A stretch of 64,000 nt of DNA from an uncultured Collinsella sp. (GTDB lineage Bacteria; Actinomycetota; Coriobacteriia; Coriobacteriales; Coriobacteriaceae). Location of the stretch: positions 30,098 to 94,097 of the forward strand of contig CABUQG010000002.1 of NCBI GenBank assembly GCA_902493535.1, read 5' to 3'. A program made the translations under genes and the position numbers. The notes beneath the pieces were generated by a model. The model saw only the letters and a program-made list of their open reading frames with translations. It had not been told where the DNA came from and ran no database searches. This document shows positions 36,395 through 45,447 of this stretch, in pieces. Numbering within the stretch: position 1 is the first letter of the stretch; the number at the start of each line of letters is the position of its first letter.

Positions 36395-36525
36395 CCCTTG
36401 ACCATTAAAGGGGTACGAGATACCCACATGGAATTACATAGCTGCCAAAGAGCAGCCTTTCCTGTGGGTGTCTGGTCCGCTTTAAGCGGTCGGGCATCTA
36501 TTTTTTTGACTGTGTCAGCAGTCAA
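36395..36525 (+). promoter_or_regulatory. pyr operon leader with mutually exclusive hairpins (attenuator)
   Basis: Three overlapping hairpins can form. An early one is GGGTA/TACCC (36411-36415, 36421-36425). An 11-bp antiterminator joins 36418-36428 to 36463-36473 and encloses GCTGC/GCAGC. The terminator joins 36467-36474 to 36491-36498, with inner CCGC/GCGG, followed by T7 at 36501-36507. TTGACTG/CAGTCAA (36506-36525) follows. PyrR encoded next is the likely ligand-controlled switch, by analogy with Bacillus; the exact binding site was not recognised. Confidence 0.7.
36467..36507 (+). terminator. Attenuator terminator before pyrR
   Basis: The arms 36467-36474 and 36491-36498 pair at all eight positions (three G-U). 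CCGC/GCGG closes a TTTAA loop with one small bulge. TATTTTTTT follows. Confidence 0.7.
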
Positions 36526-36534
36526 GACATGTGA

Positions 36535-37131
<597 letters not shown>

Positions 37132-37135
37132 TACC

Positions 37136-38080
37136 GTGGCGTTCAACCATAAGCACCTGATCGACATTACCGAGTACTCCGAAGAGGACATCAAGCTCAT
37201 CCTCGAGACCGCCAAGGCGTTCTCCGAGGTCAACGAGCGTGCCATCAAGAAGGTCCCCACGCTCAAGGGCAAGACCATCGTCAACATGTTCAACGAGCCC
37301 TCGACGCGCACCCGCAGCTCTTTCGAGCTCGCCGAGAAGCGTCTTTCGGCCGACAGCCTCAACTTTGGCGGCTCCTCGACCTCCACGGTCAAGGGCGAGA
37401 GCCTTGTCGACACCGTCGAGACCCTCAACGCCTATAAGATCGACTGCATCGTCGTACGCGATAAGCACGCCGGTGCTCCCTACATCGTCACCCAGAACTC
37501 GCCCGCGAGCGTCATCTGCGCCGGTGACGGCAAGCACAACCATCCCACGCAGGCCCTGCTCGACCTGTACACCATCTGGGAGCACAAGGGTGACTTCCAC
37601 GGTCTGAAGGTCGCCGTCGTCGGCGATATCGCCCACTCTCGCGTTTGCGGCTCGCTGATCCCCGCCCTTAAGATCATGGGCTGCGAGACCTACGCCGTCG
37701 CCCCCGGCACGCTGCTGCCGCCGGCGCCCGAGGTCCTGGGCTGCGACCACGTGACGAGCGACCTCGATTCCGTCCTGCCCGAGCTGGACGTCGTCTACAT
37801 GCTGCGCGTGCAGCAGGAGCGCCTCGAGGGTGCCCCGTTCCCGACCATTCGCGAGTACCACAAGCTCTTCGGCCTGACCAAGGACCGCGAGAAGCTCATG
37901 AAGCCCGACGCGATCATCTGCCACCCGGGCCCCATCAACCGCGGCGTCGAGTTCGACTCCTATATGGCCGACCACCCGCAACGCTCCGTCATCCTGGAGC
38001 AGGTCTACGCCGGTATCTGCGTGCGTATGGCTATCCTGTATCTGCTGCTTGGAGGTGCCGATAATGGCCTTGCTTCTTAA
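37136..38080 (+). CDS. pyrB: Aspartate carbamoyltransferase, catalytic chain
   Basis: PyrB makes N-carbamoyl-L-aspartate, the second step of UMP synthesis. The 314 residues contain the carbamoyl-phosphate site FNEPSTRTRSSFELAEKRL, GDGKHNHPTQALLDLYTI, GDIAHSRVCGS and HPGPINRGVEF. The start is GTG 37136 after GGGAGGTGAG. No pyrI regulatory chain is present. Its end overlaps pyrC by 17 nt. Confidence 0.97.
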   Translation: MAFNHKHLIDITEYSEEDIKLILETAKAFSEVNERAIKKVPTLKGKTIVNMFNEPSTRTRSSFELAEKRLSADSLNFGGSSTSTVKGESLVDTVETLNAYKIDCIVVRDKHAGAPYIVTQNSPASVICAGDGKHNHPTQALLDLYTIWEHKGDFHGLKVAVVGDIAHSRVCGSLIPALKIMGCETYAVAPGTLLPPAPEVLGCDHVTSDLDSVLPELDVVYMLRVQQERLEGAPFPTIREYHKLFGLTKDREKLMKPDAIICHPGPINRGVEFDSYMADHPQRSVILEQVYAGICVRMAILYLLLGGADNGLAS

Positions 38081-39353
38081 GAATGCCCACGTCGTCGACC
38101 CGTCCGTCGAGCTTGACGGTGTCGTTGACGTCCTGATTGACGGCGACAAGATCGCCGAGGTCGGCGAGAATCTCGCCGTCGAGGGAGCCGAGGTCCGCGA
38201 CCTTTCCGGCAAGTACCTCGTCCCCGGCCTGGTGGATATGCACGTTCACCTTCGCGAGCCCGGCTACGAGGTCAAAGAGGACATCGAGAGCGGCACCCGC
38301 GCAGCTGCCAAGGGCGGCTTTACCGGCGTGTGCGCCATGCCCAACACCGATCCCGTCACCGATAACGGCACCGTCGTGGAGTTCGTCAAGTCCCGCGCTG
38401 CCGAGGTCGGCCACTGCCGCGTCTATCCGTCGGGCGCCATGACCCGCGGTCTTAAGGGCGAGGCCATGTCCGAGATGGGCGATATGGTCGCCCACGGCGC
38501 CGTCGCCTTCACCGATGACGGTCGCGGCGTGCAGGGCGCGGGCATGCTCCGTCGCTGCATGGACTACGGCAAGATGTTCGGCAAGGTCTTCATGAGCCAC
38601 TGCCAGGACGAGGACCTGGTCGGCCACGGCCAGATCAACGAGGGCAAGGTCTCGAGCCGTCTGGCCCTCGAGGGTTGGCCGGCTGTCGGCGAGGAGCTCC
38701 AGATCGCCCGCGACATCGAGATCGCCAAGCTGACCGGTGCCAAGCTGCACATTCAGCACATCTCCACCGCCCATGGTCTGGAGATCGTGCGTGCCGGTAA
38801 GGCCGCTGGCGTTCAGGTTACCTGCGAGGCTACCCCGCACCACATGTTCCTGACCGAGAACGACCTGGACGAGACCTACAACACCTCGCTCAAGGTCAAT
38901 CCGCCGCTGCGTACCGAGGAAGATGCCGAGGCCATCCGTCAGGGCGTCATCGACGGCACTGTCGACGCTATCGTCACCGATCACGCTCCCCACACCCCGT
39001 GGGAGAAGGCCCGCGAGTTCGAGCTTGCGCCCTTTGGCATGATCGGCCTCGAGACCTCCCTGTCGCTCGTACTCACCGAGCTGGTCAACACGGGCAAGAT
39101 GAGCGTGGGCCGCATGGTCGAGCTCATGGCCATCAAGCCGCGTGAGATTCTGGGCCTCGACCAGGTTCAGGTCATGGCGGGCTCCGTTGCCGACCTGACC
39201 GTGTTCGACCCCTCTGCCACCTGGACGGTCGGCGAGGACGGTTACGAGTCGCGCGCCGAGAACTCCGGTTTTGCCGGCCGCACGCTTACCGGTCGTGCCA
39301 CCGATGTGTTTGTCGGCGGTAAGCAGACGCTCGCCGACGGCTGCATCTGCTAG
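38064..39353 (+). CDS. pyrC: Dihydroorotase (class I)
   Basis: PyrC cyclises carbamoyl aspartate to dihydroorotate. The 429-residue amidohydrolase has metal ligands in DMHVHLREPG, MPNTDPVTDN, HIQHISTAHG and IVTDHAPHT. ATG 38064 follows GGAGGTG. The overlap with pyrB implies translational coupling. The gap to pyrK is 92 nt and contains a short GC-rich stem but no strong terminator. Confidence 0.97.
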   Translation: MALLLKNAHVVDPSVELDGVVDVLIDGDKIAEVGENLAVEGAEVRDLSGKYLVPGLVDMHVHLREPGYEVKEDIESGTRAAAKGGFTGVCAMPNTDPVTDNGTVVEFVKSRAAEVGHCRVYPSGAMTRGLKGEAMSEMGDMVAHGAVAFTDDGRGVQGAGMLRRCMDYGKMFGKVFMSHCQDEDLVGHGQINEGKVSSRLALEGWPAVGEELQIARDIEIAKLTGAKLHIQHISTAHGLEIVRAGKAAGVQVTCEATPHHMFLTENDLDETYNTSLKVNPPLRTEEDAEAIRQGVIDGTVDAIVTDHAPHTPWEKAREFELAPFGMIGLETSLSLVLTELVNTGKMSVGRMVELMAIKPREILGLDQVQVMAGSVADLTVFDPSATWTVGEDGYESRAENSGFAGRTLTGRATDVFVGGKQTLADGCIC

Positions 39354-39445
39354 CATAGCCTTATCGCTTTTGTGCGCGGTGCCCTTGCGGTGCCGCGCTT
39401 TCTGTTCGTTTTGACCATGCAATCGCATGGGGGATTGGAGCGTCT

Positions 39446-40237
39446 ATGCCCACACCTTCCACTGCACGCATGCACGACTTCGAGGTCGTCTCGAACCAGG
39501 AGATCGCCGACGGCATCTTCTCGCTCGTCATCTTGGCCCCCAAGCTTGCAAGTGCGCTCAAGCCCGGTCAGTTTGTGAACATCGCCGTGCCCGGCGATGC
39601 GTCCTCGCTGCTTCGCGTGCCCCTGAGCTTCTATCGCGCCGACGCCCAGGCCGGTACCGTCGAGCTGTGGTACGCCGTCGTGGGCGACGACACCCGTCGT
39701 CTATCGCAGATGGCCCCCGGCTCCAAGTCCAACCTGTTGGGCCCTGGCGGCCGCGGCTGGCTTGTTCCCGAGGGCACCAGGAAGGCGCTGCTCGTGGCGG
39801 GCGGCATCGGCGTTCCGCCCGTGCTCTGCCTCGCCGGCAAGCTTGTCGAGCAGGGCGTGGATGTCGACGTTTGCCTGGGCTTTGGCACCGCTTCCAAGGC
39901 CGTGGGCATCGATGAGTTCCGCGCGCTGGGCGCCACGGTTAACGTGTGCACCGATGATGGCACGCTGGGCACGCACGGTTTTTGCACCGACCCGGCAGCC
40001 GAGCTGCTTGGCGAGGGCGGCTACGACTATGTGGCCAGCTGCGGCCCCGCTGTCATGATGAAGAAGGTCGCCTCCGCTGCCGCCGAGGCCGGTGCGTTCT
40101 GCGAGGTGTCGCTCGAGCGCATGATGAGCTGTGGCTTTGGCGCCTGCAACACCTGCAATGTCGAGACGGTCGACGGTATGAAGGGTGCTTGTATGTGCGG
40201 CCCCGTGTTCGATGCTTCCAAGGTGGTGGTCTTCTAG
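39446..40237 (+). CDS. pyrK: Dihydroorotate dehydrogenase electron-transfer subunit
   Basis: PyrK carries FAD and [2Fe-2S] and couples PyrD to NAD. The 263-residue protein has a ferredoxin-reductase-like FAD domain (LRVPLSFYRAD), the NAD-binding LLVAGGIGVPPVLCLA, and cluster Cys residues in MSCGFGACNTCNVET and CMCGPVF. The pyrD start overlaps its stop. Presence of PyrK shows the NAD-dependent type of dihydroorotate oxidation. Confidence 0.95.
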   Translation: MPTPSTARMHDFEVVSNQEIADGIFSLVILAPKLASALKPGQFVNIAVPGDASSLLRVPLSFYRADAQAGTVELWYAVVGDDTRRLSQMAPGSKSNLLGPGGRGWLVPEGTRKALLVAGGIGVPPVLCLAGKLVEQGVDVDVCLGFGTASKAVGIDEFRALGATVNVCTDDGTLGTHGFCTDPAAELLGEGGYDYVASCGPAVMMKKVASAAAEAGAFCEVSLERMMSCGFGACNTCNVETVDGMKGACMCGPVFDASKVVVF

Positions 40238-41160
40238 TGGGTACCGTGAACATGGCCGTCGATTTCGGCGGCGTCAAGATGCAGAACCCCATCAACACCG
40301 CAGCCGGTACCTTTGGCTACGGTTGGCAGTTCCAGAACTTCTTTGATGTTTCCCAGCTGGGCGCCATCACCACCAAGGGTTGCGCTGCCGAGCCCTGGCC
40401 CGGCAACCCCGCGCCCCGCATGGCCGAGATTCCCGGCGGTATGATCAACTCCGTGGGCCTTCAGAACCCCGGCGTGGCCGCCTTTGCCCGCGAGTCCGGT
40501 CCGTGGCTCGAACAGCTGTCCAAGGACGGCTGCCAGGTCATCTGTCAGGTTGCCGGCCACTCCGTTGACGAGTTTGTCCGCGCACTCGAGATGTATGTCG
40601 AGCTGTGCCCCTGGGCTGCCGGCTACGAGATCAACGTGAGCTGCCCCAATATCGCCGCCGGCGGTGCCGCCATGGGCTCCACGCCCGAGGGCGCCTCTTC
40701 CGTTATGGCTGCCTGCCGCAAGGTGACCGATAAGCCGCTGTTCGTGAAGATGGCGCCGGTCAACGTCGCTGAGATCGCCAAGGCCCTCGAGGCTGCCGGC
40801 GCCGACGGCCTTTCGGTCATCAACTCCATCCAGGGCATGGCTATCGACGTCCATACCCGCAAGTCCCGCGTGGCAAAGCCCAAGGGCGGCCTTTCGGGCC
40901 CGCTGTGTCATCACATCGCCGTGCGCATGGTCTGGGAGGTTGCCCAGGCCGTCGATATCCCCATCAACGGTGTCGGCGGCGTCATGACCGGCGAGGATGC
41001 GGCCGAGTTTATTCTGGCCGGCGCCACCTGCGTGTCGGTCGGCATGGCCAACTTTGTTGATCCGTGCGCCTCGATTAAGATCGCGCACGAGCTCGAGGCC
41101 TGGGCCGAGTCCCAGGGCGTAAAGGACATCAACGAACTGGTAGGTGCTTTCGAATGCTAG
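40237..41160 (+). CDS. pyrD: Dihydroorotate dehydrogenase (class 1B catalytic subunit)
   Basis: PyrD oxidises dihydroorotate to orotate with FMN and works with PyrK. The 307 residues begin NMAVDFGGVKMQNPINTAAG and contain MINSVGLQNPG, EINVSCPNI (with the active-site Cys) and GVGGVMTGEDAAEFI. The start is set at GTG 40237, overlapping the pyrK stop by 1 nt; GTG 40246 and ATG 40252 are alternatives. Confidence 0.95.
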   Translation: MGTVNMAVDFGGVKMQNPINTAAGTFGYGWQFQNFFDVSQLGAITTKGCAAEPWPGNPAPRMAEIPGGMINSVGLQNPGVAAFARESGPWLEQLSKDGCQVICQVAGHSVDEFVRALEMYVELCPWAAGYEINVSCPNIAAGGAAMGSTPEGASSVMAACRKVTDKPLFVKMAPVNVAEIAKALEAAGADGLSVINSIQGMAIDVHTRKSRVAKPKGGLSGPLCHHIAVRMVWEVAQAVDIPINGVGGVMTGEDAAEFILAGATCVSVGMANFVDPCASIKIAHELEAWAESQGVKDINELVGAFEC

Positions 41161-41870
41161 AGACCGATGCCCGCGACCGCGTAATCGTCGCCCTCGACTG
41201 CGATCGTGAGCGTGCGCTCGAGCTTGCCCACGAGCTTTCGGGCCATGCCGCCTGGCTCAAGGTTGGCATGACGCTCTATTACGCCGAGGGTCCCCAGATC
41301 GTCAAGACGTTCAAGGACCTGGGCTTTAAGGTCTTCCTTGACCTTAAGTTCCATGATATTCCGCATCAGGTTCGCGGTGCCGCCCGTTCGGCCTCGCTTG
41401 CCGGTGCCGACCTGCTTTCGGTTCACGGCTTGGGTTCGGGCGCCATGCTCGCTGCCTGCCGCGAGGGTGCCGAGGAGGCGCGCGAGGACCGCGCCAAGCT
41501 CGTCGCCATCACCGTTCTTACGAGCATGAATCAGGATGCCTTGAGCGAGATCGGCGTCGAGTCGCCCGTGGCTGAGGAGGCCGCCCGCCTGGCAAAGCTC
41601 GCTCAGGCCAACGGCATCGACGGTATCGTGTGCTCGCCGATGGAGGCTCACGACATGCGTGAGCTGTTGGGTCCCGATGCCCTGATCGTGACTCCGGGTG
41701 TGCGTCCGGTTGGTGCCGCCCTTGGTGACCAGTCCCGTGTGGCGACGCCTTCCCAGGCTATCGAGCGAGGCGCAAGCCACATTGTGGTGGGCCGTCCCAT
41801 CACCGGCGCCGACGATCCGGTCGCCGCCTTTGACGCCATCGTCGCCGAGCTGGTCGAAAACGTCGCGTAA
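41154..41870 (+). CDS. pyrF: Orotidine 5'-phosphate decarboxylase
   Basis: PyrF makes UMP, the last step. The 238-residue TIM barrel has VIVALDCDRERAL, AWLKVGMTLYYAEG and the catalytic DLKFHDIPHQVRGAA, with VTPGVRPVG near the end. It overlaps pyrD by 7 nt. No pyrE follows, so orotate phosphoribosyltransferase must be encoded elsewhere. Confidence 0.96.
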   Translation: MLETDARDRVIVALDCDRERALELAHELSGHAAWLKVGMTLYYAEGPQIVKTFKDLGFKVFLDLKFHDIPHQVRGAARSASLAGADLLSVHGLGSGAMLAACREGAEEAREDRAKLVAITVLTSMNQDALSEIGVESPVAEEAARLAKLAQANGIDGIVCSPMEAHDMRELLGPDALIVTPGVRPVGAALGDQSRVATPSQAIERGASHIVVGRPITGADDPVAAFDAIVAELVENVA

Positions 41871-42109
41871 AAGATTCCCCTAAGTCACCACTTTTGGGTC
41901 TCATTAGCGCAAAATAGCCCCTGTGCCTGCGTAAACTTTCCCATCCTTTGTGTGGAATCGCAGGTCAGGGGCTTAACTTTGGGCGCAGTATATTGCACTT
42001 TTTGCGGGTATCGTCTAACCTATGGACCCGCGATTGGGCATTTTGTACGTTCTACGTGCTAAAATGCCAATTATTGAATCAGATATAACCCAACTATTTG
42101 GAGGTACGA
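41871..42109 (+). promoter_or_regulatory. pyrF-mihF gap with three stem-loops
   Basis: A long imperfect stem joins 41916-41931 to 41959-41973 (AGCCCCTG/CAGGGGCT plus CCTGCG/CGCAGG). It lacks a T run. A GCGGGT/ACCCGC stem and then a TTGGGCATTTT/AAAATGCCAA stem follow before mihF. TATATT near 41990 is a candidate -10. The region probably ends the pyr unit and supplies the mihF leader. Confidence 0.4.
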
Positions 42110-42418
42110 ATGGCACTCCCTCAGCTTACCGATGAGCAGCGCAAGCAGGCTCTTGAGAAGGCTGCTGCCGCACGTCACGCCCGCGCTGAGCTTCGCGAGC
42201 AGATCAAGAAGGGCGAGAAGTCCCTCGAGTCCGTGCTCAACTCCGATGACCCCATCGCTTCCCGCATGAAGGTTTCCACCCTCATCGAGTCTCTTCCCGG
42301 TTATGGCAAGGCCAAGGCCGCCAAGATCATGGAGGAGCTCGGTATCTCCGCTACCCGTCGCGTCCAGGGCCTCGGCGTCCGTCAGCGCGAGCAGCTCCTC
42401 GAGCAGCTGACCAAATAA
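42110..42418 (+). CDS. mihF: Actinobacterial integration host factor (mIHF)
   Basis: mIHF is a nucleoid-associated DNA-bending protein of actinobacteria, unrelated to enterobacterial IHF. The 102-residue protein has LTDEQRKQALEKAAAARHAR at the N-terminus and a C-terminal H2TH region with the motif LPGYGKAKAAKIMEELGIS. ATG 42110 follows GGAGG. The mihF-gmk-rpoZ order is typical of actinobacteria and supports the taxonomic assignment. Confidence 0.92.
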   Translation: MALPQLTDEQRKQALEKAAAARHARAELREQIKKGEKSLESVLNSDDPIASRMKVSTLIESLPGYGKAKAAKIMEELGISATRRVQGLGVRQREQLLEQLTK

Positions 42419-42988
42419 GTGGGCGCTCAGGATTCCAAGCTCTTTGTGATTTCTGGACCGTCAGGCGCAGGGAAGGGCACGCTCGTCACTCGTGTGCGCG
42501 AGCGCCGCTCGAACCTGGGCCTGACGGTTTCGGCTACCACGCGAGCACCACGCAAAGGTGAGGTCGACGGCGTCAACTACTTTTTCCTGACGCGTGAGGA
42601 GTTCGACCGCCGCGTGGCAAACGGTGAGTTTGTTGAGTGGGCCGAGGTCCACGGTAACTGCTACGGCACGTTGGTGAGCGAGGTTCAGTCCAAGCTCGCC
42701 TCTGGTTCGTCTCTCATCTTGGAGATCGATGTCCAGGGTGCCCTGCAGGTGAAGGAGCGTTTCCCCGAGGCCGTGCTGATCTTTATCAAGCCACCTTCGC
42801 TCGAGGTGCTTCGCGAGCGTCTAGTCGGTCGCGGTACCGAGACGCCCGAGACGATTGAGCTGCGTATGGCAAACGCCGCCGATGAGCTTGCCCTTGCCGA
42901 CCGCTACGACGACGTAGTGGTTAATGACGATCTCGACCGCGCGACCGATGAGCTCGTTCGCGTTCTCGATATGCATGAAAGGATCTGA
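42419..42988 (+). CDS. gmk: Guanylate kinase
   Basis: Gmk converts GMP to GDP. The 189-residue protein has the P-loop VISGPSGAGKGTL, VSATTRAPRKGEVDGVNYFF and FVEWAEVHGNCYGT. The start is GTG immediately after the mihF stop, with no obvious ribosome-binding site, suggesting coupling to mihF translation. Confidence 0.95.
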   Translation: MGAQDSKLFVISGPSGAGKGTLVTRVRERRSNLGLTVSATTRAPRKGEVDGVNYFFLTREEFDRRVANGEFVEWAEVHGNCYGTLVSEVQSKLASGSSLILEIDVQGALQVKERFPEAVLIFIKPPSLEVLRERLVGRGTETPETIELRMANAADELALADRYDDVVVNDDLDRATDELVRVLDMHERI

Positions 42989-42993
42989 GGTCC

Positions 42994-43275
42994 GTGTCCG
43001 TTGTAAAGCCTTGCATTGACGATCTTCTGGAGAAGACCGATCACAACCGCTTCCTGCTCGCTTCGCTTGCCTCCAAGCGCGCCTGCGACATCAATAGCAT
43101 GCTGCGTGGCCAGCACAACCGTGTGCTTGCCGTCCAGGATGTCGATGACATCACCATTGGGCTTTCCGGTGCCGATACCATCTCGATGGCTATGGACGAG
43201 ATTGTCGACGGCGACATCTCTTACGACGAGGCCCGTTACGAGAAGGCGCTCGGCCACAAGGTTGCTGAAGCCTAA
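42994..43275 (+). CDS. rpoZ: RNA polymerase omega subunit
   Basis: Omega helps assemble RNA polymerase. The 93-residue protein has the conserved helix NRFLLASLASKRACDINSML and the typical position after gmk. The omega core matches, while the C-terminal part (ISYDEARYEKALGHKVAEA) is more variable. The start is GTG 42994 after GAAAGGATC. Confidence 0.88.
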   Translation: MSVVKPCIDDLLEKTDHNRFLLASLASKRACDINSMLRGQHNRVLAVQDVDDITIGLSGADTISMAMDEIVDGDISYDEARYEKALGHKVAEA

Positions 43276-44520
43276 ATGGCGGCTCGCGTCTGCCTGGTCC
43301 ACTATCACGAGGTTGGACTGAAGGGTAAGAACCGCGCACATTTTGAGCATATCCTCATGGATAACATCAAGGCGGCCTTGGCCGCCTTTTCCGTGAATGC
43401 CGTGTCTCGAATTTCCGGTTATATCCTCGTGACCTTTAACGAGCATCAGGCCGATGAGGCGGCGCGTGTCATTCGCACCGTTCCCGGCGTTGCTCGCGTG
43501 TCTTTGGCGTATCACACCAATCGCGACCCTCAGGAGTACTGTGCCGCCGCCGTGAAGGCGCTGCGCGAGTTTGGTTCCTTCGATTCGTTTAAGGTGCACG
43601 CCAAGCGCTCCAATACTGACTATGAGCTCACCTCGATTGACATCAATCGTCAGGTGGGCGAGGTGCTGTGTGAGGCCTTCCCCGATAAAAAGGTTCAAAT
43701 GCACGACCCCGATGCGATGGTGCACGTACTGGTGGTCCAGGGTAGCGTTTATGTGTATGCGCGCTCCGAGCGCGGCGTGGGCGGTCTGCCGGTTGGTTCT
43801 GCCGGCAAGGTCGTGACGCTGCTGTCGTCGGGTATCGATTCTCCGGTGGCGACCTGGATGCTCGCGCGTCGCGGCGCGGTGTGCGTGCCGGTGCATTTCT
43901 CTGGTCGTCCGCAGACGCCCGATACGAGCGAGTATTTGGTGCAGGACATCATCCGTGCGCTTGAGCCGGGTGTCCAGATCGGCCGCCTGTACGTGGTGCC
44001 GTTTGGCGACTGCCAGCGTGAGATTTCGGTCACCTGTCCCAGCAACCTGCGCGTGATCATGTATCGCCGCATTATGTATTCGGTTGCCGAGCACATTGCA
44101 CACATCGAGGGCGCCAAGGCCATCGTGACGGGCGAATCGCTTGGGCAGGTTGCCTCCCAAACGCTTGAGAATATCATGGCCGTTAACGAGGCCGTGAAGA
44201 TCCCCGTGTTCCGTCCTCTCATCGGTTCGGACAAGCAGGAGATCATCGCGCGCGCCGAGGAGATCGGTACGTTTGATATCTCGACTGAGGCCGCTCCCGA
44301 CTGCTGCACGCTGTTTATGCCGCGCCGTCCCGAGACGCACGCTAAACTCGATGCCGTGCATGAGGCCTGGGAGCTGTTCGATCACGAGGAGATGATCGAG
44401 CGCCTGCTCAAGCAGACCGAGTACATCGACTTCGAGAGCAACACGTATAAGGCCCCTAAGACCTTAAAACGCAAACATTCGGAGCTTGCTCCGCGTGAGA
44501 TTTACCAAAATCACGAGTAA
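43276..44520 (+). CDS. thiI: tRNA 4-thiouridine synthetase ThiI
   Basis: ThiI transfers sulfur to U8 of tRNA and can act in thiamine synthesis. The 414 residues have an N-terminal THUMP domain, the PP-loop LLSSGIDSPVATWMLARRG, and FRPLIGSDKQEIIARAEEIG. No rhodanese domain is fused, as in many Gram-positives. It abuts rpoZ directly. Confidence 0.95.
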   Translation: MAARVCLVHYHEVGLKGKNRAHFEHILMDNIKAALAAFSVNAVSRISGYILVTFNEHQADEAARVIRTVPGVARVSLAYHTNRDPQEYCAAAVKALREFGSFDSFKVHAKRSNTDYELTSIDINRQVGEVLCEAFPDKKVQMHDPDAMVHVLVVQGSVYVYARSERGVGGLPVGSAGKVVTLLSSGIDSPVATWMLARRGAVCVPVHFSGRPQTPDTSEYLVQDIIRALEPGVQIGRLYVVPFGDCQREISVTCPSNLRVIMYRRIMYSVAEHIAHIEGAKAIVTGESLGQVASQTLENIMAVNEAVKIPVFRPLIGSDKQEIIARAEEIGTFDISTEAAPDCCTLFMPRRPETHAKLDAVHEAWELFDHEEMIERLLKQTEYIDFESNTYKAPKTLKRKHSELAPREIYQNHE

Positions 44521-44530
44521 TTTTGTGCAT

Positions 44531-44563
44531 AGACCGATGATGCGCCTGCATCGTCGGTCTTTT
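44531..44563 (+). terminator. Intrinsic terminator after thiI
   Basis: AGACCGATGATGC (44531-44543) pairs over 13 positions with GCATCGTCGGTCT (44548-44560). TTT follows. Confidence 0.82.
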
Positions 44564-44733
44564 GCTATCTGGGCATTTTGCGGCTAAGTGTTCATTTGCT
44601 GACGTGTGCCTGAATAAATGGACAGATTTGTGCAAGGTTTTGGTCGGTTTTTGGTTTGACCGCTAAAACCGGTTTTGGAGCGTGGCAGTTGCAGGGCTCT
44701 TTTCCTGACACGATGTTGTTGGGAGGTTTTGCT

Positions 44734-45447
44734 ATGGCGCAGCGCGAACAACACGAACGGGTCAAACTGATGGACCGCTTGGCGGATAAGCTGTTCGGTC
44801 ATAAGGCAGTGGTGATGGCGATACTGGTCGTCATTGCGATGGCGAGTGGACTGGCGATGGCGAACCTTGGCGGCGGTGCCGGCAGTGTGTCGTTTGAGCA
44901 CACTGATGGTTCGGGTTCGTTAGTGGAGCCGGGATCCGGCGATGCCTCGAGCGGAAAGGCATCCGAAGGCTCTTCGCCTAAGGCGTCTGCCGCGGCAGAG
45001 GTTTATGTCGATGTTGATGGCGCCGTTGTGTCGCCCGGTGTATATCGCCTCAAGGATGGCGCGCGGGTGGCTCAGGCGATTGATGCCGCCGGCGGGCTGG
45101 CGCCCGAGGCAGACGTTACGGGGCTCAATCGGGCATCTAAGGTCGTCGATGGACAGAAGATTCACGTTCCAACGGTAGGGGAGCAGCAGACGTCCATTGC
45201 GGAAGCCGGTGTTGATGGTGGGGCTTCCGCATCATTGGGCGTGAGTGGCGCAACGGGCCTAGTCAACATCAATACGGCAAGCGCGGCAGAGCTGCAGACG
45301 CTCTCGGGCATCGGTCCCTCCATGGCGCAGTCGATTATCGATGAGCGGACAAAGAACGGTGCTTTTGCCTCGGTTGACGATCTGATGCGTGTGTCGGGAA
45401 TCGGCGAGAAGAAGCTTGCCAAAATCAAAGATTGCATCTGCGTATGA
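44734..45447 (+). CDS. comEA: Competence protein ComEA (DNA receptor)
   Basis: ComEA binds double-stranded DNA at the cell surface for uptake. The 237-residue protein has one N-terminal membrane helix (about residues 25-44), a Ser/Gly/Ala-rich linker, an SLBB domain (YVDVDGAVVSPGVYRLKDG) and a C-terminal helix-hairpin-helix repeat (VNINTASAAELQTLSGIG, MRVSGIGEKKLAKI). ATG 44734 follows GGGAGG. It overlaps comEC (ATGA). Confidence 0.94.
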   Translation: MAQREQHERVKLMDRLADKLFGHKAVVMAILVVIAMASGLAMANLGGGAGSVSFEHTDGSGSLVEPGSGDASSGKASEGSSPKASAAAEVYVDVDGAVVSPGVYRLKDGARVAQAIDAAGGLAPEADVTGLNRASKVVDGQKIHVPTVGEQQTSIAEAGVDGGASASLGVSGATGLVNINTASAAELQTLSGIGPSMAQSIIDERTKNGAFASVDDLMRVSGIGEKKLAKIKDCICV

